NCBI GenBank assembly: GCA_002914845.1
Contig: JXTC01000009.1
Span: 1,242,499-1,306,498 of the forward strand
Direction of reading: 5' to 3'
DNA length: 64,000 nt
Origin: Trema orientale
Taxonomy: Eukaryota > Streptophyta > Magnoliopsida > Rosales > Cannabaceae
Positions within the stretch are counted from its first letter, which is position 1; each line of letters opens with the position of its first letter. A model generated the notes under the pieces. It did no database searches. It was not told the DNA's origin and saw only the letters and a list, made by a program, of their open reading frames with translations. Made by a program: the position numbers and the translations under genes. Positions 1 to 13,372 of this stretch are shown piece after piece.

Positions 1-1650
1 TTACTCATGCCAACTCTATATAATTGTGAATAATCACTAATACTAATAGTGACAAACAAAGAACTGCTTGTGTACTTAATTTAGATAAATTCACAGCTTA
101 TTGGCATTTATAAAGTCGTCTAATGACGACTGATATTAGAATAACTGAATTAGTGATAGTACATTTCGGTTAAAAAATAGAGAAAAATGCATTTATTTTT
201 CTTGTTACTTAATAAAATAAGATAAAATAAAATAAAAATTTACAAAAGCGTAAAAATTATTAAAGAAATAGATATTCCGGACTAGTACTACAATGAGCTA
301 ATTTACTTGGAAAAAGAATAATAATTTTTGGGATGTGCTAAGTCCTAACTATTTTATTGGGTATTCTTTTCCCCCTTCGTATTTTTTTGTTCCTCTATAA
401 ACATGATGGCTTGCATTTTTTATGAAGAGATAACGTTTAAGGAGAGTCTAAGGTAGAATCCTCTTTTTTGAACCTATATGAGAAAAATATTTGAATCGTT
501 AAATTATTATCCGATAACTGATCACATGCTTTATGTTTCAAAATCTTATTATGCACTTGTCAATACAATACTATTTCTCGGAGTTATATTGCTGTATATT
601 AACACTCTCATTTGAGGGTTAAGTATATTTTCCTTTTTTATTCTTTTTTTTTTCACATAAGAACGTTGTTAGTCTTTTGAGTCTCTCTTTTTGTCTCGTC
701 TAATGGAAAATTTACAACTAAATCTGTCTACCATACTGACTAAATCTGTTTTTTTTTTTTTTAAAAAAAAAAATTGCTCTATAACTAACAATTTACATTT
801 TTAAAAAAAAGTATTTCGGGATGGGATACAATAGATTAATGCAAAAAAAAAAAAAATGGTTTTGACTAGTACCTTAAGGGGGAAAAGTAAAAAATTTCAG
901 TCCAAGAGCGATAAATTCACGATCTAAGGATTGGGTAAAATTTAAACCATTTGTCAAATAATGTAACTTTTTCCAAAGAAGTTTTATTACGAATATAAAT
1001 TCGAATCCCAACTTGTCTATTTAGCAACTGAGTTCTCATCGCATAATTGGATTATATTACTCATTCAATTGAAAAGTGTCATTAATGTCATTTATAATGC
1101 AACAAGTTCTTTACCAATTATAAATTAAAATAAGTCAACTGCCTTATTAATTGTTAAAATAAAAGTTAAGATCTGAATTAGCTAGAACCCTACACTACTA
1201 CTACGCTTTCCAAATATGAGATAATTGCGGACCCTATAATATTAATAATAGCTTGAACTTTCACTTCTTTTTGTTTTTTTGGTTTAAACTCTGGTAATGA
1301 TAGGTGTGTGAATTGTTTTTCTTTATTTTTATAGTGGTGATCATTAGTTAAGTTACATTTTTTCTTTAAAAAAAAAAAGAGATGAATTTCTTGTGTTGTT
1401 TAAGTAACATTCCTCGTAAGTTAATGTTAAACATAATTTAGAATTACAAAGTAAGAAATAAAGTAAAAGTCATTCATTAAAAAAAAATAAAATAAAATAA
1501 GAAAGAAAAAGTGGGAGACAATCAAGAATTTGTCCGCCATGAAAAAGAAGATGAAAAAAAAATTAAAAGTGTTTTAATAAGTTAAAGGAAAGCAGGGACA
1601 ATAAAGTAATTTGGAGTGAATAAGTGAATTATTATTTGCCTGGCAAATCT
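1..1650. other. AT-rich intergenic DNA and promoter side of the EDR2-like gene
   Basis: No coding region, RNA gene or clear transposon end is visible. The stretch is strongly AT-rich with many A and T homopolymers (for example near 745-775 and 842-856). Its right-hand part must hold the promoter of the EDR2-like gene. I could not single out a convincing TATA box; a TATA-like string lies near 1657-1662, just before the likely leader. Confidence 0.5.
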
Positions 1651-1659
1651 TTGTCTCAT

Positions 1660-1954
1660 ATAAGGACCTGTATTCGGTTTCTTTTAACAGAGAGAGAGAG
1701 AGAAATAAACAGAGTTTTCTACAATTCCAAGAATGAAAGCAGTGATTCTCTGTATTCCTTAAGCTGGGTTCAGAGAGTTACCGTCTTCGTCTTCATCAAA
1801 AAATCTTCGAGTTGGGGAAATCTGAGCCAGACCCAGATAGGATCGTTGCGCTGTTTATATGCATGGATTTTTAGAAATTTTAATTTTTTTTTTTCTTGGG
1901 AATTTAAGAGGCTTTTTTTGAGGTTGATTCGTCGAAAAATCGAATTTTTGCGAA
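1660..1954 (+). promoter_or_regulatory. Probable 5' leader of the EDR2-like gene with short upstream ORFs
   Basis: The stretch before the ATG at 1955 is CT/GA-rich, like a plant 5'UTR, and has a GA repeat at 1690-1703. It holds small upstream ORFs: 1733-1762 (9 codons before the stop), 1859-1921 (20 codons) and a 3-codon ORF at 1863. The transcription start is not known, so it is inferred that these lie in the mRNA. If they do, they may lower translation of the main ORF. Confidence 0.45.
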
Positions 1955-4900
1955 ATGGGTTCGTCTCAAAACGAGGGAAGAATGGAGGGTTGGTTGTATC
2001 TCATTCGGTCGAATCGGATTGGGTTACAGTACTCGAGGAAGCGGTACTTCGTTCTTGAAGGTCACCATCTCAGGAGCTTCAAGTCAGTTCCCACGTCAAA
2101 TGATGAGGTTTCTTTTTCCTATTTCTTTTTCTTTGTCTCGAGTTTTGTTTCTGCTGTGTTTGAATTCAGGTTCGTATCGATGAATTCATGTTGTTCGAGC
2201 GATATAAACATCCGGGTCGTTTTGTTTTTAGTAGTTTGGTATTGGGTTCTTAAGCATTTCTGTGATTGCTTTCTTGATATTGAATGTAAAATGGAAGTGG
2301 AGGATGTAGTTGGGCAGGTCATTATTGAGTGGTGGAGTATTCGACGAACCCATTTTCTTAGCTTAGTGATACATATTCTTGAAGATTCTGTTTTAATGCA
2401 AGATCAAATCTTAGGATTGAACTCTGGTCAAGTTTCAATTCAAATTGTTTTTCATTGGTTTGAGTGTAAAATGTGTTTGTCATTTGTGTATATACTTATG
2501 CTTTTATGTATAAAGGTGTGATGAGAGAGAATCCATATGTTATTATTTGAGATGTCTGGTAGTATTTAACTGTAATTTGCATCGAACCATGAATTCTTTG
2601 GTGAAAAAGCTCTTAATCTTTCTTATGGATCACGCGATTAAGTACAACGAAATCGATTAATGACCATCTTTCTTTCCTAGTAGTTTATGAAGTAGCAATA
2701 TTGTCGCACAAAGAGAATTGGAAGCGCAAATGGTGTCATGGTTTATATGTGCTTTGAATTGAGATGTTGTCATTATCTATTGTTTCCTCTCTGCTTTTGA
2801 CAATCATTTTTTTCGTATAAGATCTTATAGTATTTTGAATCTCAGGAACCTGTTAAAAGTGCTATTGTAGATTCTTGCATTCGTGTTGTGGACAATGGTC
2901 GGGAGAGCATTCATAGAAAAGTATGGACTTAATATGATGTATTTCTTTAGCAGTGATGTATCTATTTGTTTATGCTTCCTGATTTAGTTAGTATCAGTTG
3001 TACGGTTGTAAGATCCTATTCTTAATACAAATTTCAGGTCTTCTTCATTTTCACTCTATTCAATACCTCCAATCACAATGACCAACTTAAGGTGCGGTAC
3101 CTCTTCAGTCAAAAGTGTCTTATTTCTGTATTTTGTTTTGATATTGTTGTTAGTATTGCCGCTGTGATAATCAACCAGTAATTATGATTATTGTCATTGA
3201 AAATAAGTTTTCTTCTAGTATTTAAGTAATGAATTATTTATTTCATAGTTGGGAGCAAGCAGTCCTGAAGAAGCAGCAAGGTGGATTCTTTCATTTCATG
3301 AAGCAGCTTTAAAGGTTTCATACTGATCAGTTTTGTTAGTCTACCGAAAAGCTGATTAAGCTTAATACTAATGCTTAAGCATATATGCAGGGCGGTCCAG
3401 ATCTAGTAGATGATGTTGTGAATTGTTCAAAGAGAAGATGGCAATCATTTAGGTGTATACATGCCGTACTTTCCACTATTCTTGTTTAACACACTTGTAA
3501 CTAACTGTTTTTCCCTTCCCTCTCTTACCCAATCTTGTAGTTTTCCTTTGTGCTTGATGCAACATTGGTAAAATATCTTGGTGCAGTTGATGCGTTTGTA
3601 CACAGTGCATTATGATATATTTTACAGCTATGCTCTGACATCTTAGCATCGATGTCCCGGATTATTTCTTTGCACTTATGTTAAGTATTTCTGCACATAG
3701 ATTCAGTGGATCTAGCAGGACAAGTCGCATTAATTCTATAGACTGGACTATATGTTCTTCTACACAAGCAGATCCCATGACTTCTGATGTTGTTGCGCCA
3801 TCGCCTTGGACTATTTTTGGCTGTCAAAATGGTGAGAATGAGCTGTTGGAGGCAGTTGTAGCTCTTTTCCGCAGTCAGGTTTATGCAAGTTGGTGACCTT
3901 TTTCTTTTCTTTTCTTTTCCTATGTTTCAGGTCTACGATTGTTTAAAGAAGCAAAGGATAGAGATTCTCATGGAAAGGTTGGTGGGTATTTTCGTTCGTT
4001 TGTTTGTTTGTTTTGGGTTTTTTTTTTTTTCAAAAGGTTCATGAGTGTCTTGTTCACCATTTGTTTTGTTCCACAAGAATTTTTATTTTCTGTGTTCCTA
4101 TCTTGAGCAGTGGGACGATCATCCTGCTATTATGGCTGTGGGTGTTGTTGATGGAACTTCAGAAGCCATCTTTCAAACACTGATGTCTCTTGGTCCCTCA
4201 AGATCACAGTAAGTTTGCTAAACACACGTTGTCTTCTTACAAATATTTTGTTGCTCTTTAGCCATTGTTTAGTTCAAACTGAAGTTGTCACCTACATATC
4301 TGCTGAATTTGATCTAGGATTTGTAACATCACTGTAATGTCCTATATCTGTGCCTGTTCTTTTTCATTAAAATCTTAATAGAAGTCTTGATGTCGTTAAA
4401 TGGTCTAATTGGATAGAAAATCGAGGAAGTAGGAATGTGAACATCTGTGGTTAATGACTGCTTCATGCCACAGATTGAAAATTGTATTGTTTGGTACATG
4501 TATTCCCAAGTTCCTAATCTAAATGACCGAAAAAAAGGTTTCCAAGTAGGAAGCAATCTTGGATTTAACCTGTGAGTAACTAGTGTCATGCCAAGTTTCA
4601 GATTGAAAAAGGAAGTGCACATTTAAATTGAAGAAACCAGATTTATTGGGAAAAAGATAAATCAGTTGGAAAATATGGCTACAGTGCCCTTTGAAGTTGA
4701 GCTTTGCCATGTATTACTTGCTCATGCAGGAAACATGGGACAGGATAGAGGCATTTCTGGTCCAAATAGTTTTAAAAATTATGTAGTGAATAAGTTCTAC
4801 TAGATTGTTTCTATATCTATCTGCAGGTAGTAGTCTATTTATGCAAGCTTATTCAAATATCAGCTCAAGTTTGATTCTTGGTCAAAATTAACTTTTCACA

Positions 4901-7900
4901 TTGGCTTGTAGGTGGGACTTCTGTTTCTACAAGGGCAGTGTCGTTGAGCACCTTGATGGTCATACTGATATTATTCACAAGCAATTGTATAGTGATTGGT
5001 TACCATGGTCAGTCCCACGGTTTAATGTTTATGCCTTAATTTTTAAGGCATTCAGTTTAGAGTCTTCTCTAGTGAGAGTAGCTCTTCTCATAAGTCATTA
5101 CTTTCTCATATTTTTAGGGGAATGCAACGGAGAGATCTGTTATTGCGACGTTATTGGAGAAGGGAAGATGATGGGACATATGGTATATTATTTTTGAGGA
5201 AGTATTTGCAAAGTATAGTTTGATCATACCTTATTGACTCATAAATTTACTTCTTTGGGTTTGTCCTGTCACAGTTATTCTCTATCATTCTGTCTCTCAC
5301 AAGAAGTGTCCCCCTCAAAAAGGCTATGTCCGTGCCTGCCTTAAAAGTAATGTATGCTTAAAATTTGAAGTTTACAATAAAATTCCTGGATATTATTGTT
5401 TTTCTAGTTGTCCTACATTTTCTTATTACAAGTGGTATAGTTCGTAGTAATGTTGGTTTTACTGATTGTGATGAAGTGGTGATTAACAAGAATGAACATT
5501 GTATATCTGTTTGATGTTACTGTCCTTTATTTTATGCTTCTATTCACATGGTATAATGTCTATTTTTCAGGTGGAGGATATGTTATATCACCAGTAAACC
5601 AAGGGAAACAATCAGTTGTGAAGCACATGCTTGCTATTGATTGGAAATTCTGGAAATCTTATTTACGGACTTCTTCAGCTAGATCCATAACCATCCGAAT
5701 GCTTGGGAGAGTTGCTGGTAATCTTCAGCTATTTAGAATTTTATATCACAATGTAACTGCAATTGTCCCATTTCTCGTGAGATTTATTTAATGAATTGAA
5801 AATTTATTTTCCACTCTTTTTATTTGCAAATCATAGCATTGCGGGAGTTATTTAGAGCAAAACAGGGATATTCGTCATCTGAATTTTCATCTGGAGAGTT
5901 GACAAGGAATATTGGCTTGTGTCAAAATGAGGTAGACAGCAGGTTTGATGTTCAAACTAAGGCAACTATAGCTGAAGAAGTAGACAAAACACCATCAGAA
6001 CATGGTAGCCTTGTTAGCTTCAATGATGCTGCTGATGAATTTTTTGACGTCCCAGAACCCTCAGATTTTGATCAATCAGAAACTGACTGGGTACCTGATT
6101 TTGTTCCAGAGATGCATTCGCAGGTAGTAGTTATAGATGCTCTTTGTTTACCATTACTAGAGAGTGGGTTTAGAGTTGGGACTAAAGAATCTTGAATAAC
6201 CAAATAAGGTGATCCATGCATATACAAGTAAACTTGCATGTAATGAACTGAAAGTGTTCCAAGTAAAAAGGAAAAAATATTAAATCATACTGAGAGGCTG
6301 AAATGATGTTTTTTTGGCCCAAGACTAATTATGTGGTAATTAGTCAAATGTTTGCTCCTTTTTGTTGTTTTGAAAGATGGTTTATGTTGCACTAGAATGT
6401 AATTGGTTAGTAAGTGGTTTAGTGCATGGATGAGGATGATCTTTCCCTCGTTCCTACAACAGTTCCTCCTTGCAGCCATCCTCTCCAGTTTGCACATTGA
6501 TTGTGCATGGCTACCCAGGATACAACTGTGATTGTGTTTGTAGTGTAATTCTCGAAGCTGGTTTCACATGAAATTATCATGTGTATGCATCCTTTGAAAT
6601 GGTTATTTCTTCATAGAACTTGTCACTGATTCTTAAATCCCAGGAGGGGCTAATGCATTTGGGTTTTTCATGCTGCTTAATTCTCTGTCAGGTTGCCTCT
6701 GGGCTTTAGTTTTTCCATGACATATTTGCACTGTACATGATTGCTTTAGTAGAATTCTCAGCCCATTTCCATGGATCAAAGAAATTAAAAGCATAGACCT
6801 TTTACTAATTACTAAAACTCACTTTCAAAAGGGTCTATTTTGCGAAGGAACCCTTTTAGAAATTACATTAATACCTGTTTCTTTTATGTTTTTCTCATGT
6901 GGCTTCTATGATATTGAGAGTTGCAGGATGCACGTTACCCAAAGTTATCGACCGCTGCTGGATTTGTGAAAAAATTGCATGATCTTGCAGGTCTGTATCC
7001 TCGGTCAATAGTGAGCTTAACATTTCAGTGCCATGTTAATGTTCATCAATATCGTAGTTATCAATGTGTATGGTACTAATGATGGTTGGATTTCACATGG
7101 TACAGTTCAGAAGAGGGGCTATGTGGACTTACAGGAGATGGCAATGGAAGACAGCATACTGTGCTGTTATGGGTCAACTCTTCCAAAAGATCCAACTTGT
7201 AATTTGCCTTGCAGTTGGACAACAACAGATCCCTCTACTTTTCTAATTCGCGGAAAGAGTTATTTGGAAGACCGTCAGAAGGTAAGAACTGGAAGAGTTT
7301 AATGGTAACTGTCATACAGCAGGAGAGTCTCAAGATAATTCTGTTTGTGTATTTTATGTTCATCACAATCAGTTTTTTGCAGTAAAAGTTTTTCTTTTTC
7401 TTTTGGACTGTAATGGATATTTAGAAAGTGAAAGTGATGTTAAGTTTCTGAAATGATGATTACTAATCAAAGTGTAAATGCAATTTGTGCTGCTAATGAA
7501 TCTTATATGTACGGTATCACAGTTCTTATTTTTATTTTGTTCCTTCTGAATATTTTAGGTCATATTTGTTTTATACATATGCTTTTCATTTTCTAGGTTA
7601 AGGCGAAGAGCACCTTAATGCAAATGGTTGCTGCTGATTGGCTAAGATCTGACAAGCGTGAAGACGATCTTGGAGGCCGTCCTGATAGCATTGTTCAGGT
7701 ATTTCCTGTTTTATAGTTGCGAGTTTAAATGCCATTCTCAGCATGCATTTTATCGTGCAAACTTTGCATATGCTCAAACAATAATATTTTAAATCTTCCA
7801 AATTTTCTCCTGCAGAAATACGCTGCACAAGGTGGGCAAGAATTCTTCTTCATTGTGAACATACAGGTATATCCTGTCCCTTTTTTGTTTGTATTATTCT

Positions 7901-9845
7901 TAATGCTTCTTTTCATTCTAGTGATACTCTTTGAGTTTTTTTTACTATGTATCAGGTCCCAGGTTCAACGACTTACAGCTTAGCACTTTACTATATGATG
8001 AATACTCGATTAGAAGATGCACCCTTGCTAGAGAGCTTTGTCAAGGGAGATGATGCATATAGAAATTCAAGGTTCAAGCTCATACCATACATATCCAAGG
8101 TTGGTACATGTTATGATTGTTGTCGACGGGTGGGATTAGAGTGAAAGGTCTGAGTTGTATGAAATTACCATGTCAGTTATCATTTCTTGTTAAAATTAAA
8201 CAGTATGAGTAACATCAACTACCTCGGAAAGAAGCATGCAGCTCTTACGGATGTTTTCGAGATTCTGAATTCACATCTGATTGATGAAATTACTTTATTT
8301 GGACCCTGCTCTCACTCATGCACGCACTCATAGAGATAGTTACTTTTCTGGAATAAGCAATACTAGTTCAGTACCACTTACCTCGATGATGTGCAAATTT
8401 ATTGAATAGGGAATATACATCCTTGTTAGTAGTTTCAGGTGACTTGTTCACGTTTAAAAGAAATTTAATATTTTTAGACTGACGACTGAGCAGGCAGAGA
8501 AGCACACACCAAAACATGTTGTTTCAATGCTTAGTTAAAAGTCTATGGTTTTCTTTTGTATAATGTTCTTGGTGTATCAGCAAGAAAAATATCTGGGTAG
8601 AAAATTCAGGAAAGGTAAACCATTGAATTCTCTATACAGTCGAAAGATGAGTATTTCTAAGAAATAGGAAGCTGCTTATAAATTTGGTCTTTGAGCATTG
8701 TTGGCTCCTTTTTTTAGGGGTAAGTTCTATGTCCTGCTTGGTCATTCTGTTATTTCCTTATTTGTAAAATCTGCTCCTGTTAACTCCATGTCTCGTCATG
8801 CTAGGTGCGTGGTAACAAGTTTGAAACTGTTTTCCAGGGTTCATGGATTGTTAAGCAAAGTGTGGGAAAGAAGGCATGCCTCATTGGTCAAGCGCTTGAA
8901 ATAAACTATTTCCATGGGAAAAACTACTTGGAGGTATATTTTCAGAAATATCCACTTTTCTTATTTACGTATTTTCGTTTGTAATGAGATTCGTGTTCCC
9001 ACAATAATTTTTTTTTTAATGCATTTATGTTTCTATGAATTGTTACTTTGGACTATAAGGATGGTGCATATACTTCCCTTGTATACATGTGCTTCACTTC
9101 GCTTGTACAACATCACTTGCATTAATAAGCTTTAAGATAGCTTGATCTATTAGTGTTTTTTTTTCTTTTGGGTGGTAGTAAATTGATTAATATTCTATTG
9201 GTGCCATAATGATAGATGTAGAACAAATGTACTGAAAAAGAGACGTAAAATTAGTAGGAATAGAAGTGGACTTACTTTTGGACTCTGGAGCAGTGTGTTA
9301 TCATGATATCATGAAATGACTTGGAGATATGCGACCCACTTCTGTATCTATAGAACTGTAACAGTCTGATAAAATAGACTTGTAAAACGTTATTCTCTTA
9401 TTTGATCCATGCTAATCCTGAAATACATGGCTAAATTCAGCTTGGCATCGATATTGGGTCGTCAACGGTTGCAAGGGGTGTGGTTAGTCTTGTTCTCGGG
9501 TACCTTAATAATCTGGTTATCGAGATGGCATTTCTTGTACAGGTAGAACAACTATCAATTTTTCACCATGACAGTTTCTGGTTTGTTCACTAATCAGTAA
9601 TCATCTTAAGAAACATGAATTTCCTTGTTCAATTTAAAGTTAGAAACAAGCATGTAATTTCTTAACTACACTCATATAGAATCGCCTGTTCTTGAAATTG
9701 TTTAGTATTTGATACTTTTCCATGTCTATAATGTCAATGTTTTCTCTCTCAGGCTAACACAACTGAGGAGCTCCCGGAATATCTTCTTGGGACCTGTCGC
9801 CTTAATCATCTCGACGCATCTAAGTCAGTTCTGGTAAAGCAATGA
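1955..9845 (+). CDS. EDR2-like protein (PH, START and EDR2_C/DUF1336 domains)
   Basis: Coding exons read as 1955-2107, 2846-2920, 3038-3091, 3249-3314, 3391-3452, 3701-3831, 3931-3977, 4111-4208, 4912-5007, 5118-5182, 5275-5346, 5571-5717, 5837-6123, 6927-6990, 7106-7281, 7597-7698, 7816-7866, 7956-8099, 8838-8933, 9441-9542 and 9753-9845. All junctions are GT-AG and the reading frame stays open, giving 2181 nt or 726 aa; Arabidopsis EDR2 has a similar length. A PH domain covers about residues 9-135 (EGWLYLIRSNRIG ... RYFVLEG). A START lipid-binding domain covers about 170-365 (PWTIFGCQNG ... AIMAVGVVDG). After an acidic linker, the plant EDR2_C domain covers about 505-720 (SWTTTDPSTFLIRG, GGQEFFFIVNIQVPG, MAFLVQANTTEELPE). 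Known family members bind phosphoinositides at membranes, and EDR2 itself restrains salicylate-dependent defence and cell death. Function here is by homology; this copy looks closer to the less studied EDR2-like paralogues than to EDR2 itself. No catalytic activity is expected. Confidence 0.92.
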
Positions 9846-10185
9846 CCAAATCCCAACTTAAAGTAAAATGATAATTAATACCCCAATTCATCATACTCAT
9901 TGAAAGAATGATTTATCCCTCAATTCAAGTTTACTTGTCACAGACTCACCCCTTAAACCTTCGGGGGGTCAAATATAGATTGACACGAAAGGTTATGTCA
10001 GGATGGATATCTGTCCTCGGCAACCATTACTTGGAACAGTAAGAAAGTCATTCTTTTATTCAAATTGAAATTCGAAGGCATTCATGGTGGTTGTAGATAT
10101 CATTAGGATGGACAATCTACATTTGTAAAGATGGCATTTCCAATTAGTAGTTCCTTCTTTTTTTTTTTTTTCAAATTGGCTTTTT
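9846..10185 (+). other. 3' flank and probable 3'UTR of the EDR2-like gene
   Basis: No gene is visible. The stretch after the TGA at 9843-9845 is AT-rich and probably holds the 3'UTR and polyadenylation region. It ends at the inferred target-site duplication of the LINE nest. Confidence 0.4.
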
Positions 10186-10273
10186 CTTTCCTATGGTGTC
10201 TTTTTTTTTTTTTTTTTTTTTGGTTGAAGTGGGGGTGGGGTGGGGCGAGGGAAATCCTTCGTGAATCAAATCG

Positions 10274-10723
10274 TCAGGTACCAGAGTCCAAAGTAGCAAT
10301 AAAACTAGGAATTTCCATTTGAGAAATAAAGTTACAAGAACCACCATCTCGAAGAAGAAGAAGAAGAAGAAGAGAGAGAATATCACCAACGATTAAATAA
10401 TCAGAAGACAAGCCATCAGCATCTAGAATAGCTTGAATAGCATTAAGACAGTCGCTTTCTATAATGCTAATAGTCAGCTCAAAATCTTTGGCCAGAAGAA
10501 GACCCTCTCGGATTGCAATTTGCAAGTAACTCTGCTGTGAGGGGATCATAGAAACCATTGAACTTTCATGACAAACAACTCGCTGCCAATCTCGAATTAC
10601 AGCGCCTAAACCAACACCACCAAGAGAATGCTGCACAGCACCGTCTACATTTAATTTAGGAAGTCTCAAATCTGGACACTTCCCACCTCTTTCTTTCAGG
10701 TCTAGCAACAGGAACAAAATCAC
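10274..10723 (-). pseudogene. RNase H-like (RVT_3) domain fragment of LINE ORF2
   Basis: The minus-strand reading frame resembles the RNase H-like domain found at the end of plant L1 ORF2: LPKLNVDGAVQ with its first acidic residue, GGVGLGAVIRDW, an IREGLLLAK helix and IIESDCLNAIQAI. It is about 150 codons long, has no upstream exon and sits just before the A-tail at 10201-10222. It is the 3' end of the outer LINE copy, not a host gene. Confidence 0.7.
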
Positions 10724-10736
10724 CAGTACTAAAAGA

Positions 10737-10872
10737 TGTTATGCTTAAACTTTATTCCTCTCTCTTCAAAGCAGCCATAACCCAACACAAAAGGCTTTAA
10801 AATTTGTTATGCTTAAACATTATTCCTCTCTCTTCAAAGCAGCCATAACCCAACACAAAAGGCTTCAAAGTA
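10737..10872. repeat. Two-copy tandem duplication, 68-bp unit
   Basis: Copies at 10737-10804 and 10805-10872 are nearly identical (both contain TTATGCTTAAAC and CCATAACCCAACACAAAAGG). They lie inside the outer LINE fragment, between the RNase H remnant and the next ORF2 remnant, and contribute to breaking the reading frame. Confidence 0.85.
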
Positions 10873-11107
10873 ATCTTTCCTGAGAACTGTGAACATACCA
10901 ATAATCAAACCATCAATGTGCCGATGATAGAATATTGTGATTGTTAGTCACCACAGACTGAGTTCCCAGCAAGCTTCAATGAAACCACAAAAGAACAAAA
11001 GTATGCAAAGCATCTTCACACTCCATTCCACACCTCTCACACGTCCAAGGATAGCAGATCCCACGGTGAGTAAGGTTAGCCATGGTAGGGATGACATTAT
11101 AGAAGAC

Positions 11108-11900
11108 TCAAACCACATAAAAATCCTGATCATCGGTGGAATATGCAATCTCCACTAACCAGTCCACCAACCCTTTCTCACTACTTGCACAAGAAGAGCT
11201 TTCCACACGGTTGGACTCCATAATAAGCTTATACCCCGATTTCACAGAATACTTCCCTCTATTATCAAAATGCCACATCAGTCTAATATTATGTACTGTA
11301 CAAGTACAACCCATAGTAATACTAAGAATGCAAGTACTGTCTACCTCCCAAACCACTTGCTTGACAAACTCAAAATTCCAACTTCTTGGTTGCTCCAAAA
11401 TAAAATCTTTAACAAACCAATCTACATGTGTACCATTACTTGAGTAATAGGTTTGAAGGTTGAAGGTCTAGGCAGCCACGGATCCTTAAAAGACATTAAC
11501 CACCATTGAGAAGGGTTGGAACCCACCGAGGCATCCATGAAGTAACAGTTAGGAAAGTACTTTTGCTTTTAATACCTTAGAAACAAGATAACTACGATAA
11601 TTTATTAGTCTCCAACCTTGTTCAGCTAACAAGGCTTGATTAAAGCCTTCAAGATCTCTAAAGCTCATGCCACCCTCCTTTTTAGGAAGAGAAAGTTAAC
11701 TCCCAACTCTTCCAATGCATTTTCCTCTTATCATCCACACCACCCCCACCAAAATTTGGCCACCATAGGTTCGAGATCATTGCAAATAAATCTCGAGATC
11801 ATCTCTAGTATCATCCCAAACATTAGGGGAAAAAAGTGTGATCATTGATTTTGACATATTAATAATTTGGCCCGAATCCAACTCATACTTTTGCAAAAGT
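11108..11900 (-). pseudogene. Reverse transcriptase C-terminal and zf-RVT remnants of the outer LINE copy
   Basis: Reading the minus strand from about 11900 down to 11108 gives frame-broken pieces typical of plant L1 ORF2. They are a GQIINMSKS-like stretch, a KKEGGMSFRDLEGFNQALLA stretch around 11690-11630, a WLPRP stretch around 11475, and WHFDNRGKYSVKSGYKL at about 11260-11220. The frame shifts several times and the piece stops at the A-tail of the inner LINE. It is a dead transposon fragment. Confidence 0.7.
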
Positions 11901-12018
11901 ATTTTTTACATTCAAATATTCTTCCATGTTAGCCATACATTTTTTTTTTTTTTTTTTTGGATAGAAATTAGTTCCATTGACAAAACAAAACGAAACAAAG
12001 AAGACCAACACCACAGTG

Positions 12019-13300
12019 TCAGGCCAACTCTGGGTTACAAATAGAAAAAGGCAAACAAGCGGTCTGTATAAGACCCGAAGTCCTCCTGTTTCTACACCAG
12101 ATGGCCAGGTTGTGGGGCCCTGTCTTGATTACTCTAGGAATCCACTCGATTTCCCACGAAGTTATCTGCCTGAGAAGATTCCTGCAGTCAAGTAATAATG
12201 AATGGGCTTCCCAACTAACATCCTCCATAGCCCCTTTTAGCGCCAGGGCCACTGCTTCACAGTCAACCTCAAACAGTACATGGTTTAAGCCGTTGTCGAC
12301 CGCCAGTCTTATTCCTTCTAGAAACGCTGCACTCTCTGCAACCAAAGGGTCTTCGAAATGAAAGAAGGCTGACTTTGCTAGCACAATATTTCCGGTGTCA
12401 TCTCTTGCCAAAACCGCACCCACCGATCCTCCTTCTCTGGAGCAAGCATCGGAGTTGATCTTTAGCCAACCTTCCGGAGGAGGAAGCCAATACTCCAAGG
12501 ATGGTCGCGTGCTACCGCTACTCAGTAATTCTTCTTTCATTTCCACAAATTGCGTATCAATTCGGTGCCGTAGCTAGAATAGTTCGAATGAATTCCCCCG
12601 GAAAACCACCTCATTCCTGAATCTCCAGACTTGCTCAAGTAAACAGGACGCGTATAACATCACTCCTGGCCTCACTTCTGAGTCAAGATTCACAAATATA
12701 AACTCCGAGAAGTCTCTGCCTGAACTGAGTCTGGAATTCTCCATTCTAAAGGTCCATGGTGACATGAACCACAATGGTTGGACATGTGGACAATGAAAAA
12801 ATAGGCGGAGTGTAGTCTCGTCTGCGTTTCCACAAAAGGGACAAAGGGTGCAATCAATTGGTACTCTTTTGCCAATTGTTGTTCTTACTGGGAGGGCATC
12901 TACTAGTACATTCCACCACAGAATTTTGTGTCTCGGATGGACTCGAGAATGCCAGAGCTTGTTGTACATAGAGGAGATTGCATTGGGTAGCTTAAGCCTC
13001 TGTTTCTGGTCTTGCACATAAGCTGATTTTATGGAGAACTTGCCATTTTTGGCCGCCATCCAACCCCATAGGTCCTGTCTTCTATTTGGAGAAAGTGGAA
13101 TTTGAAGGATGAGCCTCACATCATCGTCATGAAATGCTTGTTGAAGCTTAGGAACATCCCATCTTGGTCCCCTCTGAATAAAGTCGCTAACCCACGCGTA
13201 GCCTGGTCCCGAATCGCATCTCGGACACGGACGGAAGTTTGGATGTTTAGGAACCCAGGGGTCTCGCCATATATTGACTATCTACAAACAAGAAGTGACT
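12019..13300 (-). pseudogene. ORF2 3' portion of the inner LINE copy (zf-RVT plus RNase H)
   Basis: From about 13290 to 12574 the minus strand encodes IVNIWRDPWVP-like and GKFSIKSAY motifs. These are followed by a zinc-finger-like region (CTLCPFCGNADET and FFHC) usual after the plant LINE reverse transcriptase. Beyond one stop and frame change, 12546-12019 encodes an RNase H-like domain with the expected acidic residues still present (INSDAC, AESAAFLEGI, EVDCEAV). The A-tail is the T-run at 11941-11959. The 5' part of ORF2 and all of ORF1 are missing, so this is a 5'-truncated copy. It looks less decayed than the outer copy. Confidence 0.75.
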
Positions 13301-13372
13301 GACTCTGGGACCCTCACATGAACATGCAAACCTCGTAATATCTCCTTTACACTCGCCTTTCCTATTGGTATT

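Larger units (their letters stand above)
10186..13372 (-). mobile_element. Composite of two 5'-truncated LINE (L1-type) retrotransposon fragments, one apparently nested in the other
   Basis: Two minus-strand LINE fragments lie head to tail, each ending in an A-tail seen as a T-run on the plus strand (10201-10222 and 11941-11959). The outer copy covers about 10201-11930 and the inner copy 11941 to about 13310. A candidate target duplication brackets both: 10186-10200 (CTTTCCTATGGTGTC) and 13357-13372 (CTTTCCTATTGGTATT). This suggests the inner copy landed inside the outer one near its 5' end. Only the 3' part of ORF2 remains, with reverse transcriptase C-terminal remnants, a zinc-finger RVT region and RNase H. 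Endonuclease and ORF1 are missing, so neither copy can move by itself. Confidence 0.7.

Noticed and set aside
10274-10723. Host RNase H-like gene
   Set aside because: It sits directly before an A-tail and beside other LINE ORF2 pieces on the same strand, so it is transposon-derived.
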